Assembly: GCA_963576475.1 (NCBI GenBank)
Contig: OY754980.1
Span: 4,903,492-4,967,491, forward strand
Reading direction: 5' to 3'
DNA: 64,000 nucleotides
DNA from: Molanna angustata
Lineage: Eukaryota; Arthropoda; Insecta; Trichoptera; Molannidae
The notes below the pieces were generated by a model. The model searched no databases. It was not told where the DNA came from and saw nothing but the letters and a program-made list of their open reading frames with translations. The position numbers were made by a program, and so were the translations under genes. This document shows positions 11,216 to 21,912 of this stretch, one piece after another (within the stretch, counting starts at the first letter, position 1; each line of letters opens with the position of its first letter).

Positions 11216-11431
11216 CTTTATAGTAGCCATTCATTTGACAAAGAAACGGGTGTTAAAATCTTACATATAAATAAGGAGGGTCCAAGACTTGACAACTTGG
11301 AGGCTTTGGAGATACAAAAATCGATAAATAAAAAAGAAGCAATAATTAATAATCAAATAAATTTAAACCGGACGCCCCTGTTCAATATCTTTCCACTACC
11401 ACCCACACGCACTTATAACTCCTCCCCCTAA
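11216..11431 (+). pseudogene. C-terminal remnant of Penelope-like polyprotein
   Basis: Open from the insertion edge to a TAA at 11429, about 71 codons. It contains SHSFDKETGVKILHINKEG, then PRLDNLEALEIQKSINKK and, later, NNQINLNRTPLFN. The order H-S-F-D, K-I-L-H, K-x-G-x-x-L-x-x-L-E-x-x-E-I-x-K is what I know from the region after the GIY-YIG catalytic core of Penelope-like elements. No start codon and no catalytic residues are retained, so it cannot act by itself. The family call rests on this short pattern only. Confidence 0.65.
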
Positions 11432-11488
11432 CTGCAATAACACTACACACGTTCGTTACATAGTTTTAAGTTTTAGTATTAGTTTGTT

Positions 11489-11522
11489 CTGATGAGGGAG
11501 CGGGTCAGCTCCGCAACTAGTT
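11489..11522 (+). ncRNA. Hammerhead-like motif (Penelope-linked)
   Basis: Core CTGATGA (11489), one G, stem GGAGC / GCTCC around a 6-base loop, GCAA in place of GAAA, the self-complementary box CTAG, then TT. GTT before the core can pair with AAC after the TT as the start of stem I. It sits 57 bp after the Penelope-like stop codon. The GCAA change probably inactivates this copy. Confidence 0.5.
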
Positions 11523-11804
11523 AACTATATCTAAATACTCACTAGTGGTGTAAACAAAGTAATTTGTAATTTTAATTTATACGAAATTATACTATTGTCA
11601 TCTATAAGGTAACAAAGAACCTTTTTTTGTAACGCCATCTATTGAGAAATTAGTTTATTTGTAAACAATGAAAGCAACAGTCCATATAAAAAAAAAATCC
11701 AATGCTTGCGTAGGTATATGCAATTAAAAAATATATTCGATTTACCTAAACATGTCTTAAAAAAAACAAAGATATTCCCATATGTTTAAAGAAAAAATGT
11801 TTGA

Positions 11805-12213
11805 AACATGTATCCTGCATGGGCTTGCTTTTGTTCTGGAAACTATCGTGCTAACTCGCGGACCATACATACGATAAAATTCACTCAAAGATCCACGGAA
11901 AGGCAAATGCTAGGCGTATAAATAAGAAACGAGGACATCAGACGCCAGACAAAAGCTGTCGATGTCATGGATCAAGTTGCAAAACTAAAATGGTAATGGG
12001 CGGGTCATGTTGCCAGACAGGGAATGGATAACTAGATGGGCATCTATAATTCTGAAATGGAGACCATGGGATATGGAAAGGCAAATAGACCGGCATCAGA
12101 AAAGGTGGGCCAATGAAATTGTCCCTGTCGCTGGAAGTAGATGTGTCCAAGAAGCACAAAAAAGGCGAATGGAAGTACTTAGAGGAGGTCTACATCCAGC
12201 AGCGGAGAGATGA
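11805..12213 (+). mobile_element. LINE-B 3' third, degraded
   Basis: A frame with stops reads the thumb-to-C-terminus order of LINE-B: ILHGLAFVLETIVLT, a degraded R-R-M-L-G-like part, VAKLKW-like, then ITRWASIILKWRPWDMERQ, DRHQKRWANEI, and LRGGLHPAAER to the stop. Several in-frame stops mark a dead copy. Confidence 0.7.
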
Positions 12214-12312
12214 CTGAAGGAAGTAACAACTGAATTAAATAAATTCAAAAGAAAAATAAAATGGACTTGAAATAGACTAGACTAGAATTAATTGATTTCT
12301 CTAGAAAACGAC

Positions 12313-12782
12313 ATACCTACATACAAACATAGGCAGAGAGAACCGAACACCACTTACTTCTATCTTGACATACATTCATCGCCTCGTCAACATTCATACA
12401 TCGTCTTATACATGTTCGTCTGTTGTTCACGCTTCTAACATTTTCGTCTTCCAAAATACCGTTCACATGGACGTGCCATCCCTTCCTTGGGCAGCCTCGG
12501 CCTCGACCTCTCATTCCATTCCTATCCGCAATGTAGGTATATTTTCTTCATCAGGCGTTCCTCATTAATTCTCCCCATGTGGCCAAACCATCTCAATGTG
12601 TTCACTTTCATTCTATTAATAACATCTTTCTTTATCCTACATTATTTCCTTATGTCCTCATTTCTGACCCTGTTATATATCGTTCTATTACAGATTCTTC
12701 TTAGCGATCTAATTTCAACTGCATTTATTCTAGTTTCGTGCGACTTCTGCCATGTCCAGGTTTTACTTGCATACGGCGCTAT
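12313..12782 (-). mobile_element. LINE-A 3' part
   Basis: The minus strand carries the LINE-A order: W-Q-K-S-H-E-T-R-I-N, a LRRICNRTIYNRVRN-like region, MVWPHGEN (LRWFGH-like), GRGCPRKGWHVHVNGILED, then NNRRTCIRRCMNVDEAMNV and a reading frame into the tail. One small insertion lies near 12535. The tail at 12313 lacks the long (TATG)n. Confidence 0.75.
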
Positions 12783-13714
12783 ATAAATTATCCAATCATT
12801 TGTTATATACTTATCAAATATTGAATGATTTGTAAATAAATTATATTAACTTCATTTTGTATAGCAATTATTCTGTACCTACATATATTTTTTTTGTTTC
12901 TTTTGTTTTTGAATATCTCCTTTGCACTCGAGTGCTTGCATTTTTTTAAAGGCACCTAAATATGTTTTTTTTATTGGGTATCTTTTCTCTGAACCTTGTG
13001 ATTGTATTTTTTGAATGTATGTTGATAAATAAAATAATAATAAAAAAATCTCAACAAAATTTGTACCTCTTGTAAATTTTGTGGATATGTAGTATGCGAT
13101 TAAAAACGTTTAAAATATTTAATAGCCATAATTGGTATCAAAGTTTCAAGTCTGCCAACGGATAAAAAAATATTATATTAAACTTGGTACCTATCTCTAA
13201 GTTCAAAGAACGTGTGTCATTTCTGTTTACCCAAACAATATTCCTAATTAAATTTAAAATCAAGATACAAATCTCGTTTCTGACATTAAATTTAATATTG
13301 ATGGGTATCTCTCTGACTCTAAAACTTCAACAATCTTCGTTCGGAGATAGGAAACTTGGTAATTAATCATTATAATGAACCCGGGGACTTGATAGTATCG
13401 ATCTTCGAAACGTTACTCGATAGCAATTTGGTGTTTGATTTCAGATAAGGCTTCCGCGATCGTCTCTGACTTGACGTACATGTCGAACTTAAAACTTTTC
13501 AACAAATTCGACGCCCGGAGCTATCGCCAATGGAGATGATGGAAACACAAGATCGATGTCGAGTTGAATCCAGCAAAGTTAACGTATTTTGATTAGGGAT
13601 GGTGGAGATCGTTTGTTTGTTGGTCTGTTAAATATTCATGAACAGTCTTGGTCAGATTTAAAATGTTTAATATAAGTAGTAATATTATTGTTAAAAGTCT
13701 CAATCCTGCGAATT
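12783..13714. other. Mostly unassigned sequence
   Basis: No firm feature. A short frame at about 13480-13575 reads MSNLKLFNKFDARSYRQW, then a stop and WKHKID. This weakly resembles the start of a Copia-type Gag, but it is too short and broken to call. Confidence 0.35.
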
Positions 13715-13850
13715 GGTTTGCAGAAGAAGTCTACATCTCGCTTTCCACTTCTCTCTATCTTCTGCAGTCTTCTTCAGCTCAACATATGTGGCGCAGTTCA
13801 TGTCCTCGCACACCTTGGCCAAATACTCCCAAATAGTAATATATTGCAGT
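13715..13850 (-). mobile_element. Possible LINE C-terminal fragment
   Basis: The minus strand reads AKVCEDMNCATYVELKKTAE, then DREKWKARCRLLLQ and a stop. The A-E-D-R-x-x-W-K ending resembles LINE C-termini. Weak: it could be any decayed gene. Confidence 0.35.
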
Positions 13851-13862
13851 TGATTTTATACA

Positions 13863-13990
13863 AGTGACCGAACTTGTCATTGCGCCTCGCGCCTTTATTT
13901 ATGCGCTACGCGCATTTCATTGTGTGCTGGGCGCCATTTCTTTTATGCCACGCAACGTTTTTTTAACGCTTCGCACCAACCTATGACCGC
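13863..13990. other. GC-richer patch of unknown origin
   Basis: Repeats of GCGC-type strings (GCGCCTCGCGCC, GCGCTACGCGC, GGGCGCC) stand out against AT-rich flanks just upstream of LINE-K. No frame or repeat match inside the window. Confidence 0.4.
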
Positions 13991-14149
13991 TGCACATCTA
14001 ACCAATTCAGTATTGAACCAACATATTAATTAATTATTAGCTCAATGTTTAATAATGTTACCATAATAGAAATTAAACAATAAGTTATTAGTGTATATTT
14101 ATTAATATAAATGAATCATATTTCAAAAAAACATTTAAATTGTACTTAA

Positions 14150-16703
14150 GCACATAATGACTACTTGCTACCTATTGACTCCTATCATCCACCTTTAACT
14201 ATATACTTAAATGACTCACCAGTAACTAACACCAATTTTAATAAACCCTCGTATAACTTTTACAAAGCTAATTACAAAAATATCTGTGACTACCTTGATA
14301 AAGTTGATTGGAATTTTTTAAAACATAATTTAACTGATGATGGTGTAAATATGTTCTATAACATACTTAATGATGTTATTAGTTTAAATACACCATTTTC
14401 AAACTTTAAGAACACTTGTAATTTTCCAGAATGGTTTAGTAAAGAACTTAAAGATGTAATTTTTTTAAAAAAGATAGCTCATAAGAAATATAAAGGTAGC
14501 AACTTAATATCTGACTACGATGAATTCAAAAAAATGCGTTCTCGTTGTAAGCAACTGTCATCTGAATGTTATGGTAACTACATAAAAAATGTTGAGAACT
14601 CTATTCATAAAAACATCAAAAGCTTTTGGAAATTTACCAAATCTCTTCGAAAAAATTCATCTAGCTTTCCCTGTAATATGCATTTTTTAAATAAATCTTC
14701 CAATACTCCCGAAGGGATTGTAAACCTCTTTGCTTGTTTTTTCAAAAGTGTGTATGACGATGAGATATCTGATAGCGATATTCCAGACTTAAATATTTCT
14801 GAATCAATTGATATTCCTAATTTTATAATTAGCACCACTGATATCGAGAAAAAGATAATGTCACTAAGTTCTCATAAAGGGGCCGGTCCTGATTGTGTTC
14901 CAGCTATTTTTCTGAAGAAATGTGTAAAAAACCTATTGTATCCACTTCAATTATTATTTAATCAATCCTTGTCAAATAGTTTCTATCCTAACATATGGAA
15001 ACGCAGCTACATAACACCCATTTTTAAGAAGGGTGACAGAAATGATATAGCTAACTAAAGACCTATTTGTATTCAGTCCACCATTCCTAAATTGTATGAG
15101 AGTATTGTCTTGGATAAAATCTTCAGCCATATAAGATTGAGTATTATTGACAATCAACATGGTTTTTTGCCTGGTAGATCTACGCTTACAAATTTGTTGG
15201 TGTATGAAAATTTTTTATCCTGTTCTTTGGCTAATAAATTACAAGTGGATTCAATTTACACAGACTTTAGTAAGGCGTTCGACAAAGTATCTCACAAAAT
15301 TCTTGTATATAAGATGAATAAAATGGGTATCAGAGGCAGTCTTCTACATAAAATGGTTTGTTAATTACTTATCTAATAGAAATCTTTCTGTAAAGATAGA
15401 TGGTTACTTATCTGATTCATTCTCTGCTACAAGTGGCATTCCTCAGGGATCTCATTTAGGTCCCATTTTGTTTATATTATTCATTAATGACATCATAAAT
15501 ATATTTAATGACGTCAATGTTTTAATATTCGCTGATGATATAAAAATCTATAGAGCCATTAGTCATATAAATGAGTGTCTGATTGTCCAGGAAAATCTGG
15601 TTAGACTTTATGAATGGTGTGAATTAAATAAATTACCTCTTAATATTAGTAAATGTCAAATAATTACTTTCTTTAATATAAAAAACAAGATTACCTTCGA
15701 TTATTCTATTAATGATGTAAATTTGACTAGGGTTTCACTTGTATCTGACTTAGGAATTATCTTTGATGAGCGATTAACCTTTGTTATGCATATTAATGAC
15801 AGAGCTAAAAAAGCGTTGAAGATGTTAGGCTTTGTTCTGCGAACATCTAATAATTTTAATTCATTGTCTGCTATCAAACATCTCTATTGTTCTTTGGTTC
15901 GCAGTCAACTGGAATATAACTCAACTGTTTGGTCACCGCATTATAATATTCATTCCAACAAATTGGAAAATGTTCAGCAGAAACTTTTACGTTATGTAAA
16001 TTTCAGACTTGGAATATCTTTGTACGATATAAACTATGACTTCCTTAGAAATTCACTCTGCTTGCCGAAATTATCCAATAGAAGAATTATGTCGGACTTG
16101 ATTGTCCTGTACAAAATCATATATTCTGAATTTGACTGTCCATCATTAATTTCATTGATTAAGTTTCATATACCTAACAGATTTACGAGGCACTCATCAT
16201 TATTTAATTGCGATATATTGAGGACCGAAGCCCATAGACATTCTCCGTTTCCCAGAATTCATCGTTTGGGGAATGAGTATGCCTTTGTTGCTGACATTTT
16301 CAATGTAAGCTTACACAAATTGAAGATTGAACTGAGATCAGTATTGTTTTCGTAACATTTTCAATTGTGTTTTTTTTTCTCTATTTTTTCATTTTTAATT
16401 TCTATTTTATATGTTTCCTATATTTTTTATATTTTTTATCTTTCTCTTGATTTTTATACTTATGTACCTATTTGTATTCTTGTTACTTTCCTTGTTTTTT
16501 TATCTTTTTATAATTTGTATTTGAATAAGAATTCTAATTCTAAATAAGGAACAACTATTTTTATTTTCAATTATATTCATATACATATATGTATAATTTT
16601 TGATTTTTATATTTTTAACTTAAGATGATGTGATGTATCTTTATTCTGTACTCTTTTTATGTAAATGGTTTTATTTTACCGTAAATAAATAAATAAATAA
16701 TAA
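14150..16703 (+). mobile_element. LINE-K, 5'-truncated non-LTR retrotransposon
   Basis: Starts within what should be the end of the endonuclease domain (LLPIDSYHPPLTIYL) and runs through a complete reverse transcriptase to a T-rich 3' untranslated region. It ends in (TAAA)n at about 16703. The endonuclease is almost wholly missing. Among the LINEs here it is the least damaged, with only two visible lesions in more than 700 codons, so it is fairly recent. Jockey/CR1-like by motif style; the clade is not proven. Confidence 0.85.
14165..16355 (+). pseudogene. LINE-K reverse transcriptase, one stop and one frameshift
   Basis: RNA-templated DNA polymerase of a non-LTR element, acting with its own RNA at the target. 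In order: finger region with P-I-F-K-K-G-D-R near 15020; GFLPGRST; domain A FSKAFDKVSH (about 15265) with the catalytic Asp; domain B SGIPQGSHLGPILF (about 15432); domain C FADD (15528-15539) with the catalytic Asp pair; thumb with L-G-I-I-F-D-E and YNSTVWSPHY; a C-terminal tail to TAA at 16353. Lesions: TAA at 15056 where YRPI is expected, and one extra A near 15355 that shifts frame between SLLHK and W-F-V-N-Y. All catalytic residues remain. Confidence 0.85.
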
Positions 16704-17282
16704 TATTATCATGTATAATGTTTCAATTATATAGGCATGCTTTTCAAGACGTTTTCACAATGAAATAATTATTCGGTGCATGTAAAGCATTCAAATCTCA
16801 AATGTTGTTGATGTTTCGTTATTTATTTGTAAAAATGGGCAACGGACAATAATATTTTTTTAAACAAATATAATAAGAATAGGGGCTCTGCCCCTGGTCG
16901 CTATTGCGGCCCAACCACCGACGGCCGATGCGCGGCTTTATTTGCCGCTACGTGGCAGTTGCGAAATAACCTTGTAAAACTAAATATCGTCAAATATACC
17001 ATTTAGGACATTTAAAAACTAAACATCTTTATGTGGAAACGTTAAAATCAAGTAATAAAACAGTATTTTTATAGTAAAAATGCGAAAAAAATTAAAAAAA
17101 TATACTTTCGATAATGTCTTGAATGAAATGCGTTATATCAAATGCGTACGTTTGAAATTACAAATATTGATAATTTGAATGTACATTCGAAATATCATTT
17201 AGAACAGTACACAACAGTTAAGACTGAATATCTTTTAATAATAATACAATAAATAATGATAAACAATACATATTATGTATAT
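16704..17282. other. Unassigned, with a GC-rich patch
   Basis: AT-rich apart from about 16880-16970, where GGGGCTCTGCCCCTGGTCGC and CCGACGGCCGATGCGCGGC stand out. No repeat or frame identified. Confidence 0.4.
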
Positions 17283-17560
17283 TCTTCTTCTTCTTCTTCT
17301 TCAGCTCCTTTCACTCCACTGCTGGATAAAGGCCTCTTCCTGAGTTTTCCACTCTATCCTGGGCGCTCTGTTTCCACCCATGTCCCACCAGTTCGACAAT
17401 GTCGTCAGTCCATCTCCTCTGTGGTCTCCCTACACCTCTTCTATTATGATAGGGTCTCCAATTCAGAATTTTGGGGGTCCATCTATCATCTCTCTGTCTT
17501 GCCACATGACCTGGCCATTGCCACTTCAGCCTTCCCACTCTTTCTGCAATGTCGGTGACG
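17283..17560 (-). mobile_element. LINE-B 3' end with (GAA)n tail
   Basis: The minus strand reads RVGRLKWQWPGHVARQ, DDRWTPKILNWRPYHNRRGV, GRPQRRWTDDIVELVGHG and WKQSAQDRVE, then GRGLYPAVE and a tail of GAA repeats (17283-17303). This is the best-preserved LINE-B tail here and the model for the others. RTE-type in my judgement. Confidence 0.85.
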
Positions 17561-17775
17561 GGGGGGAAGGGATGATGGCGAACGAACACCTAGCCGACCC
17601 AAATGTCAACCTCACCTGCACGCGGTCCCCCCTGCTAGACAACTAACGAGGCTCTGAGGACCGAGTATCGGCGGTATAACCGTAACATCTGTGCAGGCTT
17701 AAATCCCTGTGTCATGAACCCCTGTACCAACCCGCAACTGGACAGCGAGGTACAGAGCTACATAATATTGTAGCA
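17561..17775. other. GC-richer block of unknown identity
   Basis: About 215 bp with balanced base use (ACACCTAGCCGACCC, CTCACCTGCACGCGGTCCC, GAGGACCGAGTATCGGCGG) between AT-rich flanks and abutting the LINE-B fragment. It may be the 5' part of an unrecognised element. Confidence 0.35.
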
Positions 17776-18027
17776 GTCCAAACAACCTTCCAAACATATG
17801 TATATATAATTAAATAATGCGATTAAACGAAAACATTACCTGTAAAATATCTTTTGCGTATTATCATGACATATTGAAAGCAATGTTGTCAGTATTCAAA
17901 ATGGATATTCCGCAGATTATTAGGGTTAAAATTTATTCTGAATGTTTAAAATTCCTTTTTAAATAATAATATTGTCAATTTATGCAGAAAATACATTTTA
18001 AAAGATCAATTTGTACTTTTTCGCATC

Positions 18028-18291
18028 AATTTATTTTGTTTTGACTTGTTAATTTTGTCGACGGATAATTCGTGGTGAAACTCCATTATACTAGGTATAA
18101 ATGAAAACACTAATTAGTTTTAGTTTCACTATTTAATTTTAACACTGGCACTGACCGGTATCGATCTGAAGATCATCGTCAGAGTGCATCTGACGATGAT
18201 CTTCAAATCGATACCGGTCAGTGCCAGTGTTAAAATTAAATAGTGAAACTAAAACTAATTAGTGTTTTCATTTATACCTAATTTATTTTGT
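18028..18291. mobile_element. Foldback element 1 with 12-bp direct repeats
   Basis: Palindrome 18092-18280: two 92-bp arms around GTGCA with a single mismatch. A 52-bp non-palindromic leader precedes it (18040-18091, with GGATAATTCGTGGTG). AATTTATTTTGT flanks the whole at 18028-18039 and 18280-18291, like a target-site duplication. Each arm carries a hammerhead-like motif and a downstream AAATAGTGAAACTAAAAC block. No protein is encoded. Confidence 0.75.
18153..18182 (-). ncRNA. Hammerhead-like motif, left arm of foldback 1
   Basis: On the minus strand: CTGACGA, one T, GATC-TTCA-GATC stem-loop, GATA in place of GAAA, CCGG box, TC. The right arm (18190-18219, plus strand) repeats it with one change that breaks a stem pair. 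Confidence 0.45.
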
Positions 18292-19317
18292 ATTTTTAAT
18301 AAAAATTTCGAACGCGAAAATTGTTTAAGAAAAAATTATTACACTAGCGATCCGTTGAAGGACGAAAAAAGATGGCGTACAGTAATTATATTATAGATTG
18401 AAATATCTAATTGTGTAACAAATCAGTCCCAGATCATGCGTTTACCTACTAGCGCTTTATTTAATGGCTTATAAATTTAATATACATATCTTGTTTGTGT
18501 TATAAATGAAATAAATTAATATACATAGTAAATACAATCATTACATTTGTAAAGTTTCGACCATTATGGGATACGAAAGACCAATGCTAAAATTTTCTCA
18601 TCTCTTATACGATTATTCCTCAAACAATCTGTGTTTGGCAGTTTGCTTCGGAACATAATACGTCGAAGGGATATCTGACTCAACTGTCAAACTGAATGTG
18701 AGTAATATATTATAAGAATTCAACTTTAATAAAATTATATAATATGTTTACTCAGATCCCAAATTCAGTGAGACCAAAATTGTAATAAATAAAATTTTAT
18801 GTACCTACCATAACCAAAAATACATTAGAACAATCCTTGTGTAACAAAAGTTTTACATACAATTTCCAACAGGTAAGTCATAAACATGATAAACCATAGT
18901 AAATAGTTTTTGAAAAAAATATACACACGATATTAAATGCTTATTAATGAAAAAAATGTAGATATTATATCTATTATTATGATCAAAAAGAGCAATCTTA
19001 AGGAAATACCTATGCTTAATACAATATTTCCGTTAATTTTGGATAAACAAATAAAACAAATAAAATAGCAATTTATCTTGTAAATATTGAAGAACCTTTT
19101 GCCAAAAAATAGTTTTATTAGCACCTAAATTGAACTGATATACATTAATTAAGAATAAGACTAAATATTGAGTACCTAAACATGTTTGTACATAGTTATC
19201 AGATAATATTTTTAAATGGAAGTAAATACTATCCAACGGATTGATAGCTATATCGATAGAGATAATTAATACACAATTAACAGTAGGTAATTAGAATGTT
19301 GTCGAATAATATACATA
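18292..19317. other. AT-rich stretch, nothing recognised
   Basis: No supported feature; short frames here look like chance in AT-rich DNA. Confidence 0.5.
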
Positions 19318-19420
19318 TTACCTAAACAACAGAGGTCTGAGAATTGATCCCTGAGGGCACCCTATGTACATTGACATGTTGTCTAATGTCTATCATAAAG
19401 CAAAAACCCGCAAGGCATGA
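19318..19420 (-). mobile_element. LINE reverse transcriptase domain B scrap
   Basis: The minus strand reads MYIGCPQGSILRPLLFR, the domain B signature (G-x-P-Q-G-S-x-L-x-P) of a non-LTR reverse transcriptase. Flanking codons are broken by stops. Confidence 0.6.
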
Positions 19421-20279
19421 ACGTCACTGATTGCAAAATAACAAAACACAATATAATATGTAATTTGCTTGGAATTTACGAATTATAAATCTTGCGACTA
19501 CCAAGCAATAGCAAAAAAGCACCTTTTATGATTTCCAAGGAACTGACAATCAAAAAATCAAACCGAACTAGTATCAGTATATAAAGATTCGATCAACATG
19601 GTTTGACTGGTTCATCTTAGATTTTGTATGAAGGTTGACATCAGATCAGATATACAAATATATATCGAATTTCCATGGTTGTAGAAAATGTATTTTAACA
19701 AGCACAATGCCACATATCTATTTGGCGAAACTTATAACTGCTGGAAGATAAGTTGCAAAAAACATTTCAAAATGGAAATACATTATGTGTTAAAAATTTT
19801 ATGCATAATGCGCCGTTTAGTGATACTATATCACATATCACCTCAAAGGGCGTACTCCGTTTTGATCTACCAATCAAAAAGGTTTTCAGCAATTTACTGA
19901 AATCGTCAATGTTTTGTTTGAGCTTCACATATATTAAGAGGAAACTAAAATCTCCGTTTACACCGAAACTGCAATCATAGTTATCTGCTTTATTGACGCT
20001 GTCCAATTACATACTCTGAAATGCAGATTATCACTGTATGATCCATATGATAACATGTTTTGATACAACTCATGAATGTAGTGTGAAATCAAGTCATGCA
20101 GAGCCTTAAAGACTATCAACTATATAATAACGGTATATTGTTCTAGACACTTCTGGAGAGAAGGGGAGAATTTGAATAGGAAAATATTGTTTTGAAATTG
20201 ATTGTCTATCTAATTGTGGTATTTCTAATTATATTTGGATATTTATGTGGGTTTTTCTAATTGTTTTTGGATATTTTCA
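19421..20279. other. AT-rich stretch, nothing recognised
   Basis: Three overlapping short frames on both strands near 19690-20006, none with a recognisable domain. I treat them as non-coding. Confidence 0.45.
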
Positions 20280-20335
20280 TTCATTCCATCACATCATATC
20301 TCAGTGTGTGGGAGTAACCAGCGACATATAAATTT
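20280..20335 (-). mobile_element. LINE-J 3' tail
   Basis: CATTCATTCCATCACATCAT, then GTGGGAGTAACCAGCGACAT: the reverse of the LINE-J end seen at 10517 and 46250. Confidence 0.45.
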
Positions 20336-21087
20336 ATTTTTGTAAATTTAAATTTCTTTATACATATCTTTATGATATCGCTCTTGTTATCGCAATGTCA
20401 ATTTAACTACCTGGTGTATTTAAGTAGGTACTCTGTCAAAAATTGCCTACGGGCAATTTTGCTGCCACATCGCTTTAATTACTATTATATCTATGTACCT
20501 ATACACATTGAATATTTATTTTATTATTAACATCCTGGATATTCAATACATCCATTGTGGATACATAAAAAATCAAGGTATACGTATGAATTGGTTTCAG
20601 AGCTGATACGTGCCTGGAAGGAATCCCGTGGGCACAAATGTTCCAGGAACTGTTGGCAGAGGAGAGAGGAGTCTCTGTTGAAATTTGAATTTCAAAGCGT
20701 GTCCCGAATGTCCCCACACAATCAAGGACGATTGTACAGTTTTCCCCGAATGCCAAATTAATGTTCTTTTGTTCCTCACTATGACAATGGTTCGATAAAA
20801 AATACATCTAGCATTGTAAGCACCACCACCTACCTACTATTGGCAAATATGTCTACCGATAAAAAATTTAGATACGCCGGTCGGCAATATGCGATCGGCG
20901 AATTTTCTATTTTGTAAATTGACAAAATACTAGGAAATAATTTGAATTTTGGTGGCAGAGCAAAGACTTCTAATCTTCAAAGAATCAACTGAGCGATAGA
21001 CTATCCAAAGTATAAATTTATTTATGTATTTATTTAAGAGACAAACACATTCTTATAAAATATACAAAAAAACAAACACTATGAAAT
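20336..21087. other. Unassigned sequence
   Basis: 20600-20760 is less AT-rich and gives short frames on both strands (for example GHKCSRNCWQRREESLLKF). None matches a family known to me. Confidence 0.4.
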
Positions 21088-21266
21088 ATTTTTTTTTAAG
21101 AATGAATACGTCCTTGTAGTAACGAGTACATATACTTCCTCATATATTCTCTAAATTAAACATAAATGCTTGTGCTATAGGTGAAAAAAAAGTTGTGGCA
21201 GGATTCGAACTCGCGACCACTGGACTACAAACCCAAAGCGCTAACCGCTCTGCCACCACCCAACTA
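21088..21266 (-). mobile_element. SINE-A, variant head
   Basis: The minus strand has A box GGCAGAGCGGTTAGCGC, anticodon arm with loop TTTGTAG (anticodon TGT, also threonine-type), B box GAGTTCGAATCC and a body with AGGAAGTATATGTACTCG and a poly-A tail. The head differs from the AGT copies, which suggests a second subfamily. Confidence 0.8.
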
Positions 21267-21420
21267 AAATCTAAAATATTATAGGAGAAAAATCTATACC
21301 CATCTAAGATATTATAGGAGAACAGGAACTCGTGGCACCTACAGGGCTTACAACCTGTCACTATGCCGATTATGGCTTCTTATTGAGTTCCATAGCAATC
21401 CAAGTTTTTGAAAGTTAGGT
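21267..21420 (-). repeat. R-1 fragment
   Basis: Contains, reversed, CAGGTTGTAAGCCCTGTAGG, GTGCCACGAGTTCCTGTTCT and CTCCTATAAT. Part of the ATTATAGGAG string occurs twice near 21277-21320. Confidence 0.55.
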
Positions 21421-21519
21421 ATACATATATATTTTCTATATATATTATGCAACAGTAAAAATATTCGAAAAACCGCTCAGCCTCCATCCATCTAACTTAA
21501 GTAGGTATATATCGGCGAT

Positions 21520-21912
21520 ATTTGTCGGCATTCGTAGCTCACTTAGATAGGTATCTGGTTGCTGATTCAAAGATCCCGGGTTCGATTCCCGGTGGAGACA
21601 CAGTTTAAAATTAATAATGTTTTTGTTTTCAATCTAGATATATGAGACAATTGCACTGAAAAATAGTAACAAAATTTCATGTAAAAAAACGAACTATAGT
21701 GACTACAAAACATATGGTTTTGTGCTACAAAATGTCTTGTGCACATAGCCAAACAGAACAGTCATAAATAGATAAACCTTTATTACCTACTGATGACAAA
21801 GGTTTGGCTAAAACGCAGGTAGCCATTTCGATTGTCATAATGTTTTTTTTTTCAGTGTGACATCGTAAGTCTCCAGAATGTGACAACGTGTTATTTGGTG
21901 CATGTTAAATTA
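21520..21912 (+). mobile_element. SINE-B, tRNA-related
   Basis: tRNA-like head: TAGCTCACTTAGATAGGTA (A-box region), then B box CCGGGTTCGATTCCCGG with a perfect T-stem, then TGGAGACACAG. A body follows with TTTTGTGCTACAAAATG, ending TAAGTCTCCAGAATGTGACA and TTATTTGGTGCATGTTAAAT. A second, reversed and internally shortened copy at 61225-61370 shares both the head end and the tail end, which supports a SINE rather than a tRNA gene. Confidence 0.7.

Larger units (their letters stand above)
11199..11595 (+). mobile_element. Penelope-like element, 5'-truncated, with target-site duplication
   Basis: A 363-bp insertion (11216-11578) is flanked by a perfect 17-bp repeat, ATACGAAATTATACTAT, at 11199-11215 and 11579-11595. 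Inside are the C-terminal codons of a Penelope-like protein, a C-rich non-coding part and then a hammerhead-like motif. The host sequence on both sides is repeat R-1, so the boundaries are firm. Penelope-like elements encode a reverse transcriptase fused to a GIY-YIG endonuclease and often insert with 5' truncation. Confidence 0.75.
10985..11680 (-). repeat. dispersed repeat R-1, split by a Penelope-like insertion
   Basis: R-1 landmarks on the minus strand, in order: CTTTCATTGTTTACAAATA, AATAGATGGCGTTACAA, GGGAACTCAATAAAGGCATAA, GCGCATAAAGTGATCACGTAA, GCCGATGACAGGTCG, CCCAACTTTGTCTCTATT. The unit is interrupted at 11199-11595. R-1 recurs at least eight times in the window in both orientations. 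It encodes nothing I recognise. Confidence 0.7.

Noticed and set aside
13384..13440. CTTGATAG ... CGAAACGTTAC as a hammerhead-like site
   Set aside because: GAAA and a two-base CG box are present, but stem II does not pair well. Too weak to add to the set.
16365..16547. 60-codon hydrophobic frame after LINE-K
   Set aside because: T-rich 3' untranslated sequence of LINE-K; the apparent membrane protein is a composition artefact.
21540..21605. A true tRNA gene with B box GGGTTCGATTCCC
   Set aside because: The 5' half does not pair with GGAGACA as an acceptor stem, and a second copy shares sequence far beyond the tRNA part. Called SINE-B instead.
21790..21825. CTGATGA inside SINE-B as another hammerhead-like site
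   Set aside because: No convincing stem II and AAAACG in place of GAAA; the self-complementary box is missing.
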